Both the position numbers and the translations under genes were made by a program. A model generated the notes under the pieces. It did not search any database. It was not told the DNA's origin and saw only the letters and a program-made list of their open reading frames with translations. From CAG-791 sp002449595 (GTDB lineage: Bacteria; Bacillota; Clostridia; Lachnospirales; Lachnospiraceae): DNA of 64,000 nucleotides. The stretch spans positions 1 through 64,000 of the forward strand of contig CAMNHV010000003.1 of the NCBI GenBank assembly GCA_946539855.1. The letters run 5' to 3'. This document shows, in pieces, positions 59,393 through 64,000 of the stretch; position 1 is the first letter of the stretch; the number at the start of each line of letters is the position of its first letter.

Positions 59393-61873
59393 TTACAGGA
59401 ACCGCCCCGTGACGCTCTCCTCACACGCCCGGATCTCCTCCGGCGTGCCGCACGCGACGATCCTTCCTCCCGCCGCTCCGCCGCCGGGACCCATGTCGAT
59501 GCAGTAGTCCGCGCTGCGGATGACGTCGAGGTCGTGCTCGATGACGATCACCGTCGCGCCGTTGTCGAGGAGCGACTGGAACACGTTCAGGAGCGAGCGG
59601 ACGTCCAGCGGATGCAGCCCGATCGTCGGCTCGTCGAAGACGAACACCGCGTCCGTCTGCAGCCTTCCCATCTCGCTCGCGAGCTTGAGGCGCTGCGCCT
59701 CGCCGCCCGACAAGGAGGGCGTCTCCTCCCCGAGCGTGAGATACCCGATCCCGAGGCTCTGGAGCACCTCGAGGCGGGACCTGACGTTTTTCATATCAGA
59801 GCAGAAGGACAAAGCGTTATTCACGTCCATATCCATCAGCTCCGGGAGAGACTTCGCCTCGCCGCCCTTGTTCACGTGACGGACGCCGTAGGCCGCCTTC
59901 GCGTAGCGCGAGCCGTGGCAGTCCGGGCACGGGACGTCCACATCCGGCAGGAACTGCACGTCGAGGCTGATGACGCCGGTCCCGTCGCAGACAGGACACC
60001 GCAGCTTCCCCGTATTATAGGAAAAGTCGCCCGCCTTGTACCCCTTCGCCTTCGCTTCCTTCGTCCGCGCGTAGATCTTGCGCAGCTCGTCGTGCACGTT
60101 CGCGTACGTCGCGACCGTGGAGCGCACGTTGATGCCGATCGGCGTCGCGTCGATGAGCTTCACGTGCCCGATGCCCGGCGCCGAGATCTCTTCGACGTGT
60201 GCGGGCATCTTCTTGCCCTCCGTGAGCGCTTCCAGCGCGGGCACGAGGCTCTCGAGGATCATCGTCGTCTTGCCGGAGCCGGAGACGCCCGTGACGACCG
60301 TCAGCCTTCCCTTGGGTATCCGGACTTCCAGGGGCTTCACCGTGTGGATCTCCCCCGTCTTCATAACGATTTCGCCATCGGAGAAAAGCGTTTCCGCCCC
60401 GCATCCCGTCCTTGGCCCATCCACAGGCTCATCCGTCAGGAACGGCCCGATCCGGCTCTCTTTCCGGCTCCGGATCTCCTCCACCGTTCCCTCCGCGATC
60501 ACGGTTCCGCCAGACGCGCCGGCGTCCGGCCCCATCTCGATGATCCAGTCCGCGCCGCTAAGAATCTGGGCGTCGTGGTCGACGAGGATCACGGAATTGC
60601 CGTCCGCGACGAGGTCGTCCATGACGCCTCTTAGTCCTGTGATATTGGCCGGGTGCAGGCCGATCGACGGCTCATCCAGCACGTAGAGCACGCCGGTCGT
60701 CCGGTTGCGGACCGCCCGCGCGAGCTGCATTCTCTGCCGCTCCCCTGTGGAAAGCGTCGAGGCGGCGCGGTCGATCGTCAGGTAGGAGAGCCCGAGGTCC
60801 GTCAGCCGCTTCGCGACCGTAAAGAACGACTCACAGATGCTCTTCGCCATCGGCCGCATCTCTTCCGGAAGGGAAGCCGGGACGCCCTCTACCCATTCCG
60901 TGAGGTCCTTCAGCGTCATCTCGCAGGCTTCCGCGAGCGAGATCCCGCGCAGGCGCGGCGCACGCGCGGCATCGGAGAGCCGCGTCCCGCCGCAGTCCGG
61001 GCAGACGTCTTCCTTCAGGAATTTCTCGACCCGCTTCATTCCCTTTTCATCTTTGACTTTGGAGAGGGCGTTCTCGACGGTGTAGACCGCATTGAAATAA
61101 GTGAAGTCCAGCTCGCCGGCCGCGCCGCTCGTCCGGTTCTGGTAGATCATGTGATGCTTGACGGCGGGACCACGGAAGACTAAATCTCTCTCCTTCTGCG
61201 TGAGATCCTTAAACGGGACGTCCGTCCGCACGCCGAGCTCCCGCGCGATGTCCTTCATCAGGGACCACATCAGCGTCTGCCAGGGAAGCACCGCTCCCTC
61301 GTCGATCGTGAGGGATTCATCCGGCACGAGCGTCGTCTCATCGACGGTCCGGATCGTTCCCGTGCCGCCGCAGCGCCGGCAGGCGCCCTGGCTGTTGAAT
61401 GCCAGCTCCTCCGCGCCCGGCCCGTAGAACTGCTCCCCGCACTCGGGGCAGACGATCGGCAATTCTGCCGCAACGTTCAGGCTCGGCGGCGCGTAGTGCC
61501 CGTTCGGGCACCGGTGGCTCCCGAGCCTGGAAAACATCAGTCTCAGGCTGTTTAAAAGTTCCGTTCCCGTGCCGAAGGTCGAGCGGATGCCCGGAAGCCC
61601 GGGGCGCTGCCTGAGCGCGAGCGCCGCCGGCACGTACCGCACCTCGTCCACGTCCGCCTTCGCGGCCTGCGTCATGCGCCGCCTCGTGTAGGTCGAGAGA
61701 GACTCAAGGTACCTTCTCGACCCCTCGGCATACAGCACGCCGAGGGCCAGCGACGACTTGCCCGAGCCGGACACGCCGGCGATGCCGACGATCTTCCCGA
61801 GCGGGATGTCTACGTCAATGTTTTTAAGATTGTGGACCCGCGCGCCGCGGACCCGCATCTTCTCCGGCGCCAT
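59393..61873 (-). CDS. Short UvrA-like ABC ATPase (UvrA paralog)
   Basis: This 826-residue protein has two ABC cassettes: Walker A GVSGSGKSSLALG and GVSGSGKTTMILE, signatures STGERQRMQLARA and LSGGEAQRLKLASE, and Walker B LYVLDEPSIGLHP and FVFDEPTIGLHP. Zinc modules are CPECGEQF/CRRCGG, CPDCGG and CPVCDGTG/CPDCHG. It is about 110 residues shorter than true UvrA (about 940) and has a reduced N-terminal insertion, which suggests the UvrA2/drug-resistance class rather than the main repair subunit. The ATG at 61873 overlaps the GH3 stop as TGATG; a longer frame into that gene is not likely. No uvrB or uvrC is nearby. Confidence 0.88.
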   Translation of the reverse strand: MAPEKMRVRGARVHNLKNIDVDIPLGKIVGIAGVSGSGKSSLALGVLYAEGSRRYLESLSTYTRRRMTQAAKADVDEVRYVPAALALRQRPGLPGIRSTFGTGTELLNSLRLMFSRLGSHRCPNGHYAPPSLNVAAELPIVCPECGEQFYGPGAEELAFNSQGACRRCGGTGTIRTVDETTLVPDESLTIDEGAVLPWQTLMWSLMKDIARELGVRTDVPFKDLTQKERDLVFRGPAVKHHMIYQNRTSGAAGELDFTYFNAVYTVENALSKVKDEKGMKRVEKFLKEDVCPDCGGTRLSDAARAPRLRGISLAEACEMTLKDLTEWVEGVPASLPEEMRPMAKSICESFFTVAKRLTDLGLSYLTIDRAASTLSTGERQRMQLARAVRNRTTGVLYVLDEPSIGLHPANITGLRGVMDDLVADGNSVILVDHDAQILSGADWIIEMGPDAGASGGTVIAEGTVEEIRSRKESRIGPFLTDEPVDGPRTGCGAETLFSDGEIVMKTGEIHTVKPLEVRIPKGRLTVVTGVSGSGKTTMILESLVPALEALTEGKKMPAHVEEISAPGIGHVKLIDATPIGINVRSTVATYANVHDELRKIYARTKEAKAKGYKAGDFSYNTGKLRCPVCDGTGVISLDVQFLPDVDVPCPDCHGSRYAKAAYGVRHVNKGGEAKSLPELMDMDVNNALSFCSDMKNVRSRLEVLQSLGIGYLTLGEETPSLSGGEAQRLKLASEMGRLQTDAVFVFDEPTIGLHPLDVRSLLNVFQSLLDNGATVIVIEHDLDVIRSADYCIDMGPGGGAAGGRIVACGTPEEIRACEESVTGRFL

Positions 61874-64000
61874 CAGCGGATCTTCAGGAGCATCCCGAGG
61901 ATACGTCCCGCGGCCGTCTCCAGCTGCGCCCTCGAGATGACGCCTGCCTCGAGCGCCTTCATGATCCGCTCCGGATAGCCGCAAGGCATGCGCAGGTCGT
62001 TGCCCGCCGCCATCTCCTTGTAGTGCTCGCCGAACGTCCACCAGTCGCTTGTAACCATGCCCCGGAAGTCCCACTCTCCGCGCAGGACGCCGGTCAAAAG
62101 GTCGCTGTTTTCCGAAGCTCTCCTACCATTGATGATGTTGTAGGACGACATGATCGTCCATGGGTCCGCTTCCTTCACGATCATTTCGAACTGCCGGATG
62201 TAGATCTCGCGGATCGCACGCTCCGAAGCCCTGGAATCGCTGTTCTTGCGGTTCGTCTCCTTGTTGTTCAGCGCGAAATGCTTGACCGAAGCCGCGGCTC
62301 CCATGCTCTGGATGCCGCACACCATCGCGGCGGCCTGCTTGCCGGTGAGGAAAGGATCCTCCGAATAGTACTCAAAGTTTCTTCCGCAGAGCGGCGTCCT
62401 GTGGATATTCACCGCAGGCGTCAGCCAGACGGACATGTTGTTCTCGATGAGTTCCTCCGCGCCGGTGCGTCCGATGCGGTACGTCACCTCCGGATCGAAG
62501 GTGCAGGCGAGCAGCGTCGCGCAGGGGAAGGCCGTCGTCGTGAGGCCCGTCTCCTCCTGGAAGCGGACGCCCGCCGGTCCGTCCGCCGTCATGGCGTTCG
62601 GGATGCCGAATTTCAGGTTGTTGCCGATGCCGAAGGTGTTCGCAGGGCCTTTGTTCGGCTGGCCGCCGACGAGCCACGCGAGATCCTCGTCCGTGAGCTG
62701 CGCCATGAACTGCTCCATCGTGCAATTGCCTTCGTAGACGTCGGACAGGATGAACTCCTTCTTCTCCGCGAAGATGTACTGGAAGCGCTCCGTCGCGCGC
62801 TGCGCGGTGATCGGGAACTCCATCTCGTTCTCTTTCTGTTTCCCGAGCGCGCTGTAATCCGTATCATGCGGCTCTCTCTGCGGCAGTTCCTCCCTGGAGC
62901 CGTCCGCGCGCAGGCGGTACGGGAGCGAGGTCGGCGCCGCAAGTTCAGTGCACTGCCTCACGATCACGTCGTCCGCCAGCTCATACGCCTCCGCGGCGTA
63001 TCTGCCGTCCCGGACGCTCGTGCCCACGAAGAACGTGTAAGAGCCCTTTTCCAGGATCCATGCAGACTTTTGGATCTTCCCGAGATCGTCGTAGGAAGCC
63101 GCGTCTTCCAGGCATACAGGGATGTCGATTTCCTGGGACTCGCCGGGCGCAAGAAGCCTCGTCTTCCGATATCCGATCAGCTGCTTCGCCGGCTTGCCGA
63201 GCACGCCCTGCGGCGCAGTGACATAGACCTGGATGACTTCTTTGCCCGCATACGCACCGGTATTTGTGACTGTGACGCAGACCGTGACCGCATGCGCCCC
63301 GTCCTGCTTCTCCAGGGCAGGCTCCGACACGCGGAACGTGGTATAAGAAAGCCCGTAACCGAACGGGTAGACGACTTTCTGAGCCGCACCCGGGATCGTC
63401 TCGAAGTACCGGTATCCGACGTAGATGTCCTCGTAATAATTTACATAATCATCTGAATCGAAGAACGTGTCCGCGCTCGGATAGTCCTCCAGGTGTCCCG
63501 CGAACGTGTCCGCGAGCTTGCCGGAGGGATTGCCGATCCCCATGAGGAGCTCCGCCTCCGCGAGGCCGCCCTCCATGCCGGACTGCCAGGCGAGCAGCGC
63601 CGCACCGATCTTCTCCTCGCCGCGGAACCACGAGGTGTCGACGACACCTCCCACGTTCAGGACGACGATGACCTTGTCAAAAGCATTTTTCACCTTCTCG
63701 ACCATGGCCTGTTCCGCGTTCGAGAGGTAGAAGTCGCCGCGCTCAAACAGCGCGTTCTGCTGGTCCACGAAGCCGCCGCGCTCGACGCCCTTGTGCTGCT
63801 CCGCGGTGTCGTAGATGCTCTTGCGGTCCCAGCCCTCGCCGGAGAACCGGCTGATGGAGATGACCGCGGTGTCCGTGAAGACGCGGGCGCGCCGCACGAG
63901 CTCGTCCGGCAGCTCCGGCTCCTTCACCATGCCGGGCGCGATGCCCTCGCCGTACTGCTTCTCCACCTCGCGGCGGTAGAAGGAGACGCCCTCCTCAAAC
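61873..64000 (-). CDS. GH3 beta-glucosidase with swapped domain order, partial at right edge
   Basis: The gene continues beyond the window. From the edge it reads FEEGVSFYRREV, then the GH3 C-terminal alpha/beta sandwich domain (GKLADTFAGHL, YVGYRYFETI, VVYPFGYGLSYTTF), a fibronectin-like domain, and finally the (beta/alpha)8 barrel (AMTADGPAGVRFQ, SVKHFALNNKETNR, SYNIINGRRAS). The nucleophile aspartate is in MVTSDWWTFG, 57 residues from the end. Classical GH3 enzymes have the barrel first; this reversed order is known from Ruminococcus and Butyrivibrio beta-glucosidases. No signal peptide can be judged. It probably cleaves cello- or plant oligosaccharides in the cytoplasm. Confidence 0.92.
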   Translation of the reverse strand, partial: FEEGVSFYRREVEKQYGEGIAPGMVKEPELPDELVRRARVFTDTAVISISRFSGEGWDRKSIYDTAEQHKGVERGGFVDQQNALFERGDFYLSNAEQAMVEKVKNAFDKVIVVLNVGGVVDTSWFRGEEKIGAALLAWQSGMEGGLAEAELLMGIGNPSGKLADTFAGHLEDYPSADTFFDSDDYVNYYEDIYVGYRYFETIPGAAQKVVYPFGYGLSYTTFRVSEPALEKQDGAHAVTVCVTVTNTGAYAGKEVIQVYVTAPQGVLGKPAKQLIGYRKTRLLAPGESQEIDIPVCLEDAASYDDLGKIQKSAWILEKGSYTFFVGTSVRDGRYAAEAYELADDVIVRQCTELAAPTSLPYRLRADGSREELPQREPHDTDYSALGKQKENEMEFPITAQRATERFQYIFAEKKEFILSDVYEGNCTMEQFMAQLTDEDLAWLVGGQPNKGPANTFGIGNNLKFGIPNAMTADGPAGVRFQEETGLTTTAFPCATLLACTFDPEVTYRIGRTGAEELIENNMSVWLTPAVNIHRTPLCGRNFEYYSEDPFLTGKQAAAMVCGIQSMGAAASVKHFALNNKETNRKNSDSRASERAIREIYIRQFEMIVKEADPWTIMSSYNIINGRRASENSDLLTGVLRGEWDFRGMVTSDWWTFGEHYKEMAAGNDLRMPCGYPERIMKALEAGVISRAQLETAAGRILGMLLKIR

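Overview
The window comes from a GC-rich member of the Clostridia, most likely the Lachnospiraceae. The evidence is an intact SCIFF peptide with its radical SAM maturase, Firmicutes-style enzymes and ribosome binding sites, a domain-swapped GH3 beta-glucosidase, a c subunit with Na+-type ligands, and a close-packed, almost wholly minus-strand layout. Only the acyltransferase at 26275-27648 is read from the plus strand. No rRNA, tRNA, CRISPR array, transposase or phage gene was recognised.

Layout, following transcription from right to left. (1) 64000-49297: a GH3 beta-glucosidase running off the right edge, a short UvrA-like ATPase, an UlaG-like metallohydrolase, a lipoprotein hydrolase, a two-subunit beta-galactosidase (LacL/LacM), ThrH, a CmpB-type membrane protein, an HD phosphohydrolase, a MATE exporter and a pyridoxal kinase, many with ATGA overlaps. 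(2) 49229-41591: a small conserved protein, AtpZ, then the full F1Fo ATP synthase operon atpI-B-E-F-H-A-G-D-C with its own promoter and terminator. (3) 41479-27659: an AraC regulator, a small protein, a large PPDK-like ATP-grasp protein, then NhaC, a 2-hydroxyacid dehydrogenase, a CocE-type hydrolase, an FMN hydroxyacid oxidase, a beta-helix protein and a MATE exporter. A 350-bp block of nested inverted repeats lies between nhaC and the dehydrogenase gene.

(4) 26075-20736: a sulfur block of cysteine desulfurase, IscU/NifU scaffold, LysR regulator, MetY and CysK. The metY upstream region holds a LysR-type dyad, a promoter and a previously unannotated 37-codon leader ORF with four cysteine codons. 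(5) 20307-15220: aldo/keto reductase, CMD-family protein, esterase, MscL and an Orn/Lys/Arg decarboxylase. (6) 14961-13288: the SCIFF peptide gene scfA (too short for most gene finders) and its maturase scfB. (7) 13264-1: a surface-glycan locus with an XRE regulator, a GT2 glycosyltransferase, the second half of the CMP-pseudaminic acid pathway (PseF, PseI, PseG), a sialyltransferase-like enzyme, a PglK-like flippase, an O-acyltransferase, two polytopic GT-C-like membrane proteins and a WecE-type sugar aminotransferase. PseB, PseC and PseH are not here and may lie beyond the left edge.

Taken together, the glycan genes predict a lipid-linked oligosaccharide containing pseudaminic acid and probably a 4-amino-4,6-dideoxyhexose, flipped by an ABC transporter and exposed on the cell surface. 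The sulfur block links cysteine synthesis to Fe-S assembly under a LysR regulator and, possibly, cysteine-sensing translation of a leader peptide. Family names come from reading protein motifs; no database search was run.
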